A program made the translations under genes and the position numbers. A DNA stretch of 64,000 bases, from the NCBI GenBank assembly GCA_025363575.1, contig JANYDM010000084.1, forward strand, positions 1-64,000, written 5' to 3'. Shown here piece after piece: positions 26,873 through 35,638 of this stretch. The notes below the pieces were generated by a model. That model worked only from the letters and a program-made list of their open reading frames with translations. It had not been told where the DNA came from and did not search any database. The stretch is from Betaproteobacteria bacterium (GTDB lineage: Bacteria; Pseudomonadota; Gammaproteobacteria; Burkholderiales; SG8-41). Positions within the stretch are counted from its first letter, which is position 1; each line of letters begins with the position of its first letter.

Positions 26873-28483
26873 ATGAGCGCATCTGCTGCAACCGCCAGCG
26901 ATCTGAAGCCGGAAGAAAAGCGGGTCATATTCGCTTCTTCGCTCGGCACCGTTTTTGAATGGTACGATTTCTACCTGTACGCGACACTCGCGCCGTTCTT
27001 TGCTGCGCTGTTCTTCCCCAAAGGCAATGACACAGCCGCGCTGCTGTCCGCTTTCGCGACCTACGCGGCGGGCTTCCTCGTGCGGCCGTTCGGCGCGCTG
27101 GTGTTCGGCCGTATCGGCGACCTCGTCGGCCGCAAGTACACTTTTCTGATCACGATTGTTTGCATGGGTGCCGCTACTTTTGCGGTTGGTCTCTTGCCAA
27201 CTTATGAATCCATCGGCTGGCTTGCGCCTATCCTGCTCGTAACGCTGCGCCTCGTGCAAGGCCTGGCGCTCGGCGGCGAATATGGCGGCGCCGCGACTTA
27301 TGTGGCGGAACATGCGGCCGAAGACCGGCGCGGGTTCGATACCAGCTGGATCCAGACCACTGCGACGCTCGGCTTTTTCCTCGCACTGATGGTCATACTC
27401 GGCTGCCGTGTCGGCATGGACGCGAAAGATTTCGCGCAATGGGGCTGGCGCGTACCGTTCCTGGTTTCGCTGGTCCTGCTGGTGTTCTCGGTCTACATCC
27501 GGTTAAAGCTGAATGAATCGCCGGTGTTCCTCAAAATCAAGAGCGAGGGCAAGACTTCAAAAGCGCCGCTGACGGAAAGCTTCGCCAACTGGAGCAACGG
27601 CAAGATCGTGCTGCTCGCGCTCTTAGGCGCAACCGCCGGCCAGGGCGTGGTGTGGTACACGGGGCAGTTCTACGCGCTGTTCTTCCTCATCATCACGCTC
27701 AAGCTCGATTTTCAGAGCGCCTACATCCTGATTGCGATTTCGCTGGTGATCGGCACACCGATGTTCATTTTCTTCGGCTGGCTGTCGGACAAGATCGGCC
27801 GCAAGAACATCATCATGGCGGGCTGCCTGCTGGCGATCCTCACCTATTTCCCGCTGTTCAAGGCGCTGACCCATTACGTCAATCCACAGCTCGAAGCGGC
27901 TACCGCCAAGACGCCGATCACCGTTGCGGCGACGGAATGCCAGTTCCACATATTCGTCGGTCCGTGGTCGAAGTTCAGCGATTGCGATAAAGCAAAGGAC
28001 TTCCTGACGAAGCAGGGGATTTCGTTTACCTCGACCGATTTGCCTGCAGGCGGCCCCGACAAAATCGTCACCAAGATCGGCGATGTCGAACTGAAAGGCT
28101 TTGATGCCAAAGCCTACGGCGACGCGCTGAAAGCTGCCGGTTTCCCTCCATCGGCGGACAAGGCGCAAGTCAACTGGTTCATGACGGAACTGATACTTGT
28201 CATCATGGTGATTTACGTGACGATGGTGTACGGTCCGATCGCGGCGTTCCTGGTCGAGCTGTTTCCGGCGCACATCCGCTACACGTCCATGTCGCTGCCT
28301 TACCATATCGGCAACGGCTGGTTCGGCGGCATGCTACCGCTGCTCGCAACAGCCATGGTCGCGGCCTCCGGAGACATTTATTACGGACTCTGGTACCCGA
28401 TCGTCGTGGCGGCAATGACGCTGGTCGTAGGCACTTTGTTCCTCAAGGAGACGAAGGATCACAAGGTGCGCGTCGACCTTTAA
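26873..28483 (+). CDS. MFS transporter, metabolite:H+ symporter (MHS) subfamily
   Basis: A 536-residue major facilitator. SSLGTVFEWYDFYLYATLAP at the first helix, FGRIGDLVGRKYTF in loop 2-3 and GWLSDKIGRKN in the second half are MHS hallmarks (ProP, ShiA, KgtP relatives). It should import an organic acid or osmolyte with protons. An insert of roughly 95 residues (encoded about 27885-28170) interrupts the second half and contains two cysteines. It lies between transmembrane helices and is seen in the larger MHS members. ATG 26873 follows AAAGGAG. A strong terminator lies 20 bp downstream. Confidence 0.92.
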   Translation: MSASAATASDLKPEEKRVIFASSLGTVFEWYDFYLYATLAPFFAALFFPKGNDTAALLSAFATYAAGFLVRPFGALVFGRIGDLVGRKYTFLITIVCMGAATFAVGLLPTYESIGWLAPILLVTLRLVQGLALGGEYGGAATYVAEHAAEDRRGFDTSWIQTTATLGFFLALMVILGCRVGMDAKDFAQWGWRVPFLVSLVLLVFSVYIRLKLNESPVFLKIKSEGKTSKAPLTESFANWSNGKIVLLALLGATAGQGVVWYTGQFYALFFLIITLKLDFQSAYILIAISLVIGTPMFIFFGWLSDKIGRKNIIMAGCLLAILTYFPLFKALTHYVNPQLEAATAKTPITVAATECQFHIFVGPWSKFSDCDKAKDFLTKQGISFTSTDLPAGGPDKIVTKIGDVELKGFDAKAYGDALKAAGFPPSADKAQVNWFMTELILVIMVIYVTMVYGPIAAFLVELFPAHIRYTSMSLPYHIGNGWFGGMLPLLATAMVAASGDIYYGLWYPIVVAAMTLVVGTLFLKETKDHKVRVDL

Positions 28484-28503
28484 GCCGCATTCGCAGCATC
28501 CTG

Positions 28504-28537
28504 CCGCCGTCCGGCATCGCCGGACGGCGGTTTTTTT
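28504..28537 (+). terminator. Strong intrinsic terminator of the MFS gene
   Basis: An 11-bp perfect GC-rich stem (CCGCCGTCCGG / CCGGACGGCGG) with a 5-nt loop is followed by seven T. It lies 20 bp after the MFS stop and is the clearest terminator in the window. Confidence 0.92.
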
Positions 28538-28744
28538 GAATTTCGCACATGGCAATGTCATTCGTGCTCCCTGAAGGAGCTCCGGTAAATTATTGATTTT
28601 TCGATATTCCGCCCTGCTCTTTGCTACCCATTTCGTAAAGCACTGCGTCACGGACTGGCGGCCGATTTTCACGATATATACCTATTGCAACGCAGCGACA
28701 AAATGCTGGCGGGAAGCGCTGTACTTGATGGTAATATTCCGGTC

Positions 28745-28774
28745 ACATTTGCCGCAGAAGGGGACGGCAAATGT
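28745..28774. promoter_or_regulatory. Inverted repeat upstream of the diguanylate cyclase gene
   Basis: Perfect 10-bp arms ACATTTGCCG and CGGCAAATGT around a 10-nt centre, ending 48 bp before the start codon. The right arm continues to CAAATGTCAC, the reverse complement of a 10-mer inside the CRP-like palindrome before the MFS gene. Confidence 0.45.
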
Positions 28775-28822
28775 CACACCGCCTCCATCGACGCGGCGTA
28801 ATCGCATGGCCCCTGTTCGCTA

Positions 28823-30574
28823 ATGGAAGCATCGACCACCAGAATCGCCGGCGGCTTTATCGCAGCGTTCGCCCTGCTCGCGCTCAACGCGGCCGTATCC
28901 TATACAACTCTGGGCAGCCTGGTAGCCGCGAACCAGCTCGTCGGCAGCACCGAGCAGAGCCTGCGTCTGCTGGGCGAGCTGCGCACCGGCTTACTCGACG
29001 CGGAAACCGGACAGCGCGGCTATATCATCACCGGTGACGAGCGTTTTCTAGAGCCTTACATTGCCGCGCGCCCGGTAGTGGCCGGCAAACTGCGGGATCT
29101 GACGCGGCTGACGATCGAGGACAGCGAGCGCAGCGCACGCCTGACATCGCTCGAACCGCTCATTGCGCGGCGGCTGGATCAGCTCAGCGAAGGCATCGCC
29201 GCGCGGCGTGAACAAGGCGCGCCGGCAGCTGCGGCACTCGTACAGGGCAACCAGAACAAAGTCACGATGGACCGCATCCGCCATATCGTCAACGAGCTTC
29301 AGGCGCGCGAGGAAATCATGCTGGCCGCTCGCAGCACCGAAGCCGACTTCAACGCCTACATCACGACCGTCACCTTCGCCGTGGCGACTTTCCTTAACGT
29401 ATGTCTGCTGGGCGGCATCGGTTTCCTCGTCATCCGCGGTGCCGTGCTGCGACGCCGGGCTGCAGGAGCGGAACACGACTTCAACGCCAAGCTCGCCGCG
29501 AGTCTTGCCGAATCGCGGGCACGCAACCAGGAAATCACTTTTCTATCGCAGATGAGCAGCTTTTTACAGACCTGCGCGAATTCCGACGAAGCGTGCACGG
29601 CTATCGCGCGCTTCGGACCGCAATTGTTTCCCAATGATGCCGGCACGATCTTCATGTTTCATGCGTCGCGCAACTATCTGGAGCTGGCCGCTGCGTGGGG
29701 CGGCGCGAACACCCGCGAAGACATGTTCCAGCCTGCCGACTGCTGGGCGTTGCGGCGCGGCAGGCTCCATGCCGTCGGCGCACAAGACCATGAGATCGTA
29801 TGTGCGCATGTTGCACGCCATGGCACTCCCGAGAAATCCTACATTTGCGCGCCACTGATGGCGCAAGGCGAGACGCTGGGCTTGTTATACCTAACGAGCC
29901 GTCATAAGGACGCCGGCGGAGCGGGCGGTTTGAGCCAGGCAAAAGAGCAGCTTGCAACTGCCGTTGCCGAACAGATCGCGCTGGCGCTTTCCAATTTGAA
30001 ATTGCGCGAAACGCTTCGCCAGCAATCCGTGCGCGACCCGTTAACCGGGCTGTACAACCGGCGTTTCCTTGAAGAAACCATCGACCGCGAGCTCGCGCGC
30101 CTCGAGCGCAAGAACCTGCCGCTGTCGCTGATTATGATCGACGTCGATCATTTCAAGACATTCAACGACACTTTCGGCCATGAAGCAGGTGACGCCGTAC
30201 TGCGCGATCTGGGCGGCATCCTGCAGCGCCACGTGCGGGGGGGCGACATCGCGTGCCGTTACGGCGGCGAGGAATTTACGATCGTGCTGCCCGAGGCGAA
30301 CCTGGAGATTGGCCGCCAGCGCGCGGAAATGCTGCGCGAAGCCGTGCGCGAGCTGCGCCTCGTGCACGACGGCAAATCGCTCGGCGCAATCACGATGTCG
30401 ATGGGCGTCGCGTGTTTCCCCGACCACGGCCGCCGGCGCGACCAACTGCTGCAAGCGGCCGACGCGGCGCTGTACGAGGCGAAAGACGGCGGCCGCAATC
30501 GCGTCGTCGTCAGCAACGTCAAGACGCTGAAGGTGGTCGAGACCCCGCCGCAGCGCGACCAAGCCGGTCGTTGA
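28823..30574 (+). CDS. Membrane diguanylate cyclase, CHASE3-GAF-GGDEF
   Basis: A 583-residue c-di-GMP synthase. The first helix (about 8-30) and a second near 175-200 flank a periplasmic CHASE3-like helical sensor (LLDAETGQRGYIITGDERFL). A GAF-type domain follows at about 240-390. The GGDEF domain carries GGEEF at 481-485 and DPLTGLYNRRFL at its start. An RGGD product-inhibition site at 472-475 is intact, so both activity and feedback control are expected. It begins at ATG 28823. The 3' end overlaps the convergent Sua5-type gene by 56 bp. Confidence 0.92.
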   Translation: MEASTTRIAGGFIAAFALLALNAAVSYTTLGSLVAANQLVGSTEQSLRLLGELRTGLLDAETGQRGYIITGDERFLEPYIAARPVVAGKLRDLTRLTIEDSERSARLTSLEPLIARRLDQLSEGIAARREQGAPAAAALVQGNQNKVTMDRIRHIVNELQAREEIMLAARSTEADFNAYITTVTFAVATFLNVCLLGGIGFLVIRGAVLRRRAAGAEHDFNAKLAASLAESRARNQEITFLSQMSSFLQTCANSDEACTAIARFGPQLFPNDAGTIFMFHASRNYLELAAAWGGANTREDMFQPADCWALRRGRLHAVGAQDHEIVCAHVARHGTPEKSYICAPLMAQGETLGLLYLTSRHKDAGGAGGLSQAKEQLATAVAEQIALALSNLKLRETLRQQSVRDPLTGLYNRRFLEETIDRELARLERKNLPLSLIMIDVDHFKTFNDTFGHEAGDAVLRDLGGILQRHVRGGDIACRYGGEEFTIVLPEANLEIGRQRAEMLREAVRELRLVHDGKSLGAITMSMGVACFPDHGRRRDQLLQAADAALYEAKDGGRNRVVVSNVKTLKVVETPPQRDQAGR

Positions 30575-31496
30575 CCGCCGCCCAATCCGGGCTCTGCGGC
30601 AATTGCTCGACGAGTAGCGCGTCGCACGCCAGCGCATCCAGCGCGCGCAAATTCGCGTACAGGTCGTGCGCGTAAGCAGCGGCGTCGCGAGGCGCCGCGA
30701 TCCATGCGATGCCCTCGAGTAACGGCTGCGAAGCGCTGCGCGCGAGCACCGCAACCCGCTTTTCCCGGCGCGCCATTGTCGCCGCGAACTCGAGCAGCAG
30801 GTCGCCCTCCATGATCAGCAGCGGCGTCGCCGGCGCATAGTGCGCGGCGAGCGTGCCCGACGCGCGCGGGGAGTGCGCGGAAGGTGCCGCGAGTGCGACC
30901 CCGGCGGCCTCCTCGATCTCGGCGGCAGTGATGTGCCCGGGCCGCAGCAACACCGGTGCCGCGCCGCTCGCATCGACGATGGTCGATTCGATACCGACTT
31001 CGCATTCGCCGCCGTCGAAAATGAAATCGACCGCATCGCCGAATTCGCGCCGCACGTGATCGGCCGTAGTCGCGCTCACGCGCCCGAAGCGGTTTGCGGA
31101 CGGCGCCGCGATGCCGCCGCCGAACTTTTCGAGCAGCTGGCGCGCGGTCGGATGGGACGGAATACGGATGCCGACGGTGTCTTGTCCGCCGGTCACTTCA
31201 TAGCTCACCGCCGGCGCGCGCTGCACGATCATAGTGAACGGTCCCGGCCAGAAACGGGCCGCCAGCTTGTGTGCAAGCGGCGTAAGCCCGCGCGTCCACG
31301 CCGCCAGCTGTTTTGCATCCGCCAGGTGCACGATCACGGGATGGTGGGCGGGCCGGCCTTTCGCTGCGTAAAGCCTGCGGATCGCCGCCGGATTCGACGC
31401 GTCGGCGCCGAGGCCGTAGACCGTCTCGGTCGGAAAAGCGACAAGACCGCCGCGCTTCAATACCGCGACGGCGTTGTTGATCGCTTCTTCACTCAT
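30519..31496 (-). CDS. tsaC: L-threonylcarbamoyladenylate synthase (Sua5/TsaC family)
   Basis: A 325-residue Sua5-type enzyme that makes threonylcarbamoyl-AMP from threonine, bicarbonate and ATP for t6A37 modification of tRNAs. The YrdC domain fills the first 200 residues (GGLVAFPTETVYGLGADA, APSANRFGRVSAT). The extra C-terminal Sua5 domain explains the length beyond 190-residue TsaC. ATG 31496 (MSEEAINN) is preferred to a start 27 bp upstream. It lies 33 bp after purC on the same strand. Its last 56 bp overlap the diguanylate cyclase gene on the opposite strand. Confidence 0.93.
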   Translation of the reverse strand: MSEEAINNAVAVLKRGGLVAFPTETVYGLGADASNPAAIRRLYAAKGRPAHHPVIVHLADAKQLAAWTRGLTPLAHKLAARFWPGPFTMIVQRAPAVSYEVTGGQDTVGIRIPSHPTARQLLEKFGGGIAAPSANRFGRVSATTADHVRREFGDAVDFIFDGGECEVGIESTIVDASGAAPVLLRPGHITAAEIEEAAGVALAAPSAHSPRASGTLAAHYAPATPLLIMEGDLLLEFAATMARREKRVAVLARSASQPLLEGIAWIAAPRDAAAYAHDLYANLRALDALACDALLVEQLPQSPDWAAVNDRLGRAAAGSRPPSAS

Positions 31497-31529
31497 CGGG
31501 AAACGGCGCGCCTTGGCGCGCAACGGGTT

Positions 31530-32414
31530 TCAGCTTGTCAGCAACTTCAATACTTCGCGGTATTTGGCGGTCGTGTTGGCGAGCACATCGGGCGGCAGCT
31601 GCGGCGCCGGATGCTTTTTATTCCATGGCTGGGTTTCGAGCCAGTTGCGCACGATCTGCTTATCGAACGACGGCGGGCTGATGCCGGTACGATACTCCGC
31701 GGCCGGCCAGAAGCGCGAGGAATCCGGCGTGAGAATCTCGTCGATCAGGAACAGTTTGCCCGTGTCGTCGACGCCGAACTCGAACTTGGTGTCGGCGATG
31801 ATGACGCCCTTGGTCTTCGCATAGTCGGATGCTTCGGTGTAAAGTTGGATCGCGGCCTTTTTGACTTGAGCGGCATGCTCCGCCCCGACGATTTTTGCCG
31901 CTTCTTCGTAGGAGATGTTTTCGTCGTGCTGGCCGGCCGGCGCCTTGGTCGCCGGCGTGAAGATGACTTCGGGCAGCTTTTCTGCTTCCTTCAATCCGGC
32001 CTGCAGCTTGATGCCGCACACCATGCCGGTCTTCTGGTAATCCTTCCAGCCCGAGCCGATGATGTAACCGCGCACCACCGCTTCTATCATCAGCGGCTTG
32101 AATTTTTTTACCACCATCGCACGGCCCTCGACCGCCACCCGCTCGTCTGCCGCGACCACCGATGCCGGGTCGATGCCGGTCAGGTGATTGGGAATTACAT
32201 GGCCGAGTTTCTTGAACCACCAGTTAGACATCGAGGTCAAGACCTCGCCCTTGCCCGGGATCGGGTCCGGTAGGATGACGTCGAATGCCGACAGGCGATC
32301 ACTTTGTATCACCAGCAGCTTGTCGTCGCCGACGGCGTAGATGTCGCGCACCTTGCCGCGATGCAGGAATTGGAGGCTTTTGAGGTTCGATTCGAACAGC
32401 GTCGCTGAGGTCAT
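31530..32414 (-). CDS. purC: Phosphoribosylaminoimidazole-succinocarboxamide synthase
   Basis: A 294-residue SAICAR synthase of the longer type (about 300 residues, compared with about 237 in E. coli). It joins CAIR and aspartate with ATP in purine synthesis. [20 protein letters not shown], the SDRLSAFDV stretch and [16 protein letters not shown] are diagnostic. It lies 29 bp after purE on the minus strand, so the two purine genes form an operon with the Sua5-type gene. It is a housekeeping gene within an otherwise catabolic region. Confidence 0.97.
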   Translation of the reverse strand: MTSATLFESNLKSLQFLHRGKVRDIYAVGDDKLLVIQSDRLSAFDVILPDPIPGKGEVLTSMSNWWFKKLGHVIPNHLTGIDPASVVAADERVAVEGRAMVVKKFKPLMIEAVVRGYIIGSGWKDYQKTGMVCGIKLQAGLKEAEKLPEVIFTPATKAPAGQHDENISYEEAAKIVGAEHAAQVKKAAIQLYTEASDYAKTKGVIIADTKFEFGVDDTGKLFLIDEILTPDSSRFWPAAEYRTGISPPSFDKQIVRNWLETQPWNKKHPAPQLPPDVLANTTAKYREVLKLLTS

Positions 32415-32443
32415 GTTGATCTGCGCAGTGGATGAACGGATGA

Positions 32444-32938
32444 TTATGAAAGTTCGGGGAGCTTCGCGGCCTTGACGGCTTCCGCCTGTTTTACGCGGAA
32501 GCCGGCGAGCTTTTTGGCGAGATCAGGATCGTTGAGCGCGAGCATTGCGACGGCGAACAGCCCCGCATTCGCGGCGCCCGCATCGCCAATGGCAAACGTC
32601 GCGACCGGAATGCCTTTGGGCATCTGCACGATCGACAGCAGCGAATCGAGCCCCTGCAGATGCTTTGACGGCATCGGCACGCCAAGCACCGGCAGCGTCG
32701 TCTTCGACGCGACGACACCCGCGAGATGCGCCGCACCGCCAGCGCCCGCGATGAAACATTGCGCGCCCTGCTTTTCGAGTCCGGCGAGCCACTCGATCAA
32801 AACGTCGGGCGTGCGATGCGCCGATAGCGCGCGCGCTTCGTAACTCACGCCGAAATCCTTCAGTTGCCGCGCAACCTGTTGCATCACATCCCAGTCGCTT
32901 GTGCTGCCCATCACGATGCCCACTTGAATTTTTTTCAC
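32444..32938 (-). CDS. purE: N5-carboxyaminoimidazole ribonucleotide mutase
   Basis: A 164-residue class I PurE that converts N5-CAIR to [17 protein letters not shown], the catalytic-His region ALSAHRTPD and [16 protein letters not shown] are all present. The start is GTG 32938 with CACAGGAG seven bases before it. It is the first gene of a purE-purC-tsaC operon. No purK lies in the window. Confidence 0.97.
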   Translation of the reverse strand: MKKIQVGIVMGSTSDWDVMQQVARQLKDFGVSYEARALSAHRTPDVLIEWLAGLEKQGAQCFIAGAGGAAHLAGVVASKTTLPVLGVPMPSKHLQGLDSLLSIVQMPKGIPVATFAIGDAGAANAGLFAVAMLALNDPDLAKKLAGFRVKQAEAVKAAKLPELS

Positions 32939-32965
32939 TGCAAACTCCTGTGACTGTCAGCCGCT

Positions 32966-32994
32966 ATTTTAGCGCATACCGGCCGGCTGTTCAG
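32966..32994 (-). promoter_or_regulatory. Possible sigma-70 promoter of the purE operon
   Basis: On the minus strand CTGAAC (32989-32994) and TAAAAT (32966-32971) are 17 bp apart, about 28 bp before the GTG start. The -10 is good and the -35 is fair. Confidence 0.42.
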
Positions 32995-33040
32995 CGCGCC
33001 GCGTGAAGTTGACGGATAATCCGCGGCGAGGAGATTCCCC

Positions 33041-34003
33041 ATGGCCGGACTTAAAACTATCGCTGCGCTTGCAGCTGCGTTTCTCGCGTGCGCCGCCAGT
33101 GCGCAGAACTATCCGGTCAAGCCGGTGCGCGTCGTCGTATCGTTTCCAGCGGGTTCCGGCGCCGATATCGTTGCCCGCACCATAACCCCGCGGCTGACTG
33201 AAGCCTACGGCCAGCAGTTCGTCGTCGACAACCGCGCTGGCGCATCGGGCAATCTGGGCTCCGAGCTCGTCGCGCACGCCGTGCCGGACGGTTACACCCT
33301 GCTCTTCACGCCGGCCTCCGTCGCGAGCAGCCAGGCGCTCTATGCCACGCTCGGCTACAACCTGCAAAAGGATCTCGAGCCGATTTCGATGATCGCGTCC
33401 GCGCCCTTCGTGCTGGTGGTGCATCCGTCATTGCCCGTCCAGAACGTCAAAGACCTGATCGCAATGGCCAAGGCCAGGCCGGGCCAATTGCTTTACGCAT
33501 CGACGGGCAATGGCGGCAGCCCGCATCTGACGATGGAACTCTTTAAACTGCAGGCGAAAATCGATATCGGGCACATTCCGTATAAAGGCACGCCGCCAGC
33601 GGTCACCGATCTGATCGCCGGCCAAGTGTCGATGATGTTCGCCAATACGCTGTCGGTGCTGCCCTATGTAAACTCGGGCCGCCTGCGCGCCCTTGCTATC
33701 AGTAGCGCAAAGCGCAGTGCCGCTGCACCCGCTCTGCCGACGATTGCCGAGAGCGGCATGCCGGGCTTCGAAGCGACTACCTGGTTCGGGATGATGGCGC
33801 CATCCGGCACGCCGAAGGAAATTACCAGCCGCCTCAACGGCGAAATCCGCAAACTTGTGCAGACCAAAGCCGTAAGCGATGCGCTCATTGCACAGGGCGC
33901 CGACCCGATCGGCAGCACGGCCGGCGAATTCCAGGCCAGAATCAAATCCGATATCGACAAGTGGGCGCGCACGATCAAGGCGGCAGGCGTGCAGGCAGAG
34001 TAA
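33041..34003 (+). CDS. Bug/TctC-type solute-binding receptor
   Basis: A 320-residue classical Bug receptor with a signal peptide ending in CAASAQ. Diagnostic pieces are VKPVRVVV, the clamp FPAGSGAD, VVDNRAGASGN, VPDGYTLLF, HIPYKGTPPAVTDL and RLRALAISSAKR. GAGGAG lies before ATG 33041. It is divergent from purE across about 100 bp and precedes an MmgE/PrpD gene by 102 bp, the first of several such pairs in the window. Confidence 0.92.
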   Translation: MAGLKTIAALAAAFLACAASAQNYPVKPVRVVVSFPAGSGADIVARTITPRLTEAYGQQFVVDNRAGASGNLGSELVAHAVPDGYTLLFTPASVASSQALYATLGYNLQKDLEPISMIASAPFVLVVHPSLPVQNVKDLIAMAKARPGQLLYASTGNGGSPHLTMELFKLQAKIDIGHIPYKGTPPAVTDLIAGQVSMMFANTLSVLPYVNSGRLRALAISSAKRSAAAPALPTIAESGMPGFEATTWFGMMAPSGTPKEITSRLNGEIRKLVQTKAVSDALIAQGADPIGSTAGEFQARIKSDIDKWARTIKAAGVQAE

Positions 34004-34105
34004 TGCCGCGCGTTTACTGACGGTATAATCAGCGCCTCCCGCGTCCGCAGAGCCCATGCCGGCGGACTTTTTCCTCACCCGTAAACTTACCTAGCGACAC
34101 CGACA

Positions 34106-35482
34106 ATGAATAAAAAAGCCGCGTCGCAAATTTCGCCCGTCATGCAGGAAGTCAGTGCCTATATCGCCGCGGCGCCGAAAAAGACCCTGCCCAAAGAAGT
34201 CGTCGAGAAAACCAAACACCATGTGCTCGATACCATAGCCGCAATGGTGTCGGGCTCGCGGCTGCTGCCGGGCAAAAAGGCCATTTCGTATATCAAAACG
34301 CTGGGCGGCGCGAAAGAAGCAACCGTCATCGGCAGCCGCTTCGTCACTACGACGATCAACGCCGCGCTCGCCAACGGCATGCTGGGGCACGCCGACGAGA
34401 CCGACGATTCGCACGCGCCTTCGCTGTGCCACCCCGGCTGCGCGATCGTGCCGGCGGCGCTCGCCATGGCCGAGCGCGAACAGAAGAACGGCACTGCACT
34501 GTTGCGCGCGGTCGCGCTCGGCTACGACATCGGCACGCGCATCAATCTTTCGCTCAATGCTTACGAATTCCGCGAAGACGGCCATTCGACGCACAGCTTC
34601 GGCCCCATGTTCGGCGCGGCTGCAGCAACCGGATCGTTGTGCGGATTCGATCAACGCCAGGTGCGTCATCTGCTGTCGTACACCGCGCAGCAGGCGTCGG
34701 GCGTGTCGTGCTGGATGCGCGACGAAGAGCACATCGAGAAGGCGTTCGACTTCGGCGGCATGCCGGCACGCAACGGCACCGCCGCCGCCGCCATGGTCGC
34801 GCACGGTTTCTCGGCGGTCGAAGACGTGTTCGCGGGCGAGCGCAATTTCTTCGTTGCTTACGGCCGCGCGCCCAAGCCCGAAGTGCTGGTGCGTGAGCTC
34901 GGCAAGACCTACGAGATCATGAACACCAATATTAAGCGCTGGTCGGTCGGCTCGCCCATGCAGGCGCCGCTCGATGCACTGCTCGATCTGATCCGCGAGC
35001 ACAAGATCAAGGCCGCCGACGTCGAGAAACTCATTGTGCGCGTCTCGCACCAGGGTGCGAATACGGTCAACAACCGCCATATGCCTGATATCTGCATGCA
35101 GCATATGTGCGCCGTGATGCTGATCGACAGCTTCGTCACGTTCAAATCGTCGCACGACGAGAAGCGCATGCACAATCGCAAGGTGCTCGACATGCGGAGC
35201 CGCATCGAACTCTACGGCGACGACGAGCTCACGCGCGTGATGCCCAGCCGCCAGGGCATCGTCGAATTGCGCCTGAAAGACGGTCGCGAATTGAAGCTGC
35301 ATGTCAAAGCCGTACGCGGAACCGCCGACAGCCCGATGTCGCGCGCCGAAGTGGACGACAAGAGTTACGACCTGCTGGCGCCCGTGCTTGGCAAGGCGCG
35401 CGCGCGCAAACTCTGCGACGCCGTGTGGAACCTCGAGAAGCTCACGGATGCGCGCAAGCTGCGGCCGCTGCTTCAAGCCTGA
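34106..35482 (+). CDS. MmgE/PrpD family protein
   Basis: A 458-residue MmgE/PrpD protein. Characterised members are 2-methylcitrate dehydratase (PrpD) and aconitate decarboxylase, which add or remove water or CO2 on tricarboxylates without an Fe-S cluster. Family marks are HHVLDTIAAMVSGS, the acidic-His motif ADETDDSHAPSLCHPGC and INLSLNAYEF in the helical domain. It is the most divergent of the four paralogues here. It starts at ATG 34106 without a good ribosome site. A Bug receptor precedes it. Confidence 0.88.
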   Translation: MNKKAASQISPVMQEVSAYIAAAPKKTLPKEVVEKTKHHVLDTIAAMVSGSRLLPGKKAISYIKTLGGAKEATVIGSRFVTTTINAALANGMLGHADETDDSHAPSLCHPGCAIVPAALAMAEREQKNGTALLRAVALGYDIGTRINLSLNAYEFREDGHSTHSFGPMFGAAAATGSLCGFDQRQVRHLLSYTAQQASGVSCWMRDEEHIEKAFDFGGMPARNGTAAAAMVAHGFSAVEDVFAGERNFFVAYGRAPKPEVLVRELGKTYEIMNTNIKRWSVGSPMQAPLDALLDLIREHKIKAADVEKLIVRVSHQGANTVNNRHMPDICMQHMCAVMLIDSFVTFKSSHDEKRMHNRKVLDMRSRIELYGDDELTRVMPSRQGIVELRLKDGRELKLHVKAVRGTADSPMSRAEVDDKSYDLLAPVLGKARARKLCDAVWNLEKLTDARKLRPLLQA

Positions 35483-35495
35483 GGCCACCGCATTT

Positions 35496-35638
35496 AAGCC
35501 GATGCACGTCGATATTTTTCCCCTGGCAAAAAGCCCCGTTCATTAGAAATGATCCGCTTTGCAGTCCGCTATGCGTAATCGAAAAAAATTGTCCGGTATG
35601 GCTTTCCATCGGCGTTCATCGGCGGTTATCGGCGGTTG
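35496..35638. repeat. Interspersed inverted repeat, copy A
   Basis: The left arm at 35496-35513 (AAGCCGATGCACGTCGAT) is inverted relative to the right arm at 35607-35638, which holds three near-copies of ATCGGCGGTT. The right arm is inside the signal-peptide codons of the downstream Bug gene. It resembles copies B (44678) and C (56655). Confidence 0.5.

Larger units (their letters stand above)
28484..28822. other. 339-bp spacer between the MFS and diguanylate cyclase genes
   Basis: It holds the MFS terminator and a 10-bp inverted repeat, both entered separately. A 76-codon open frame (28593-28823) has no ribosome site or recognisable protein character and is not called. The rest shows no structure I can support. 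Confidence 0.5.

Noticed and set aside
28593..28823. 76-codon open frame before the diguanylate cyclase
   Set aside because: No ribosome site, no family resemblance, and it overlaps the inverted repeat at 28745-28774.
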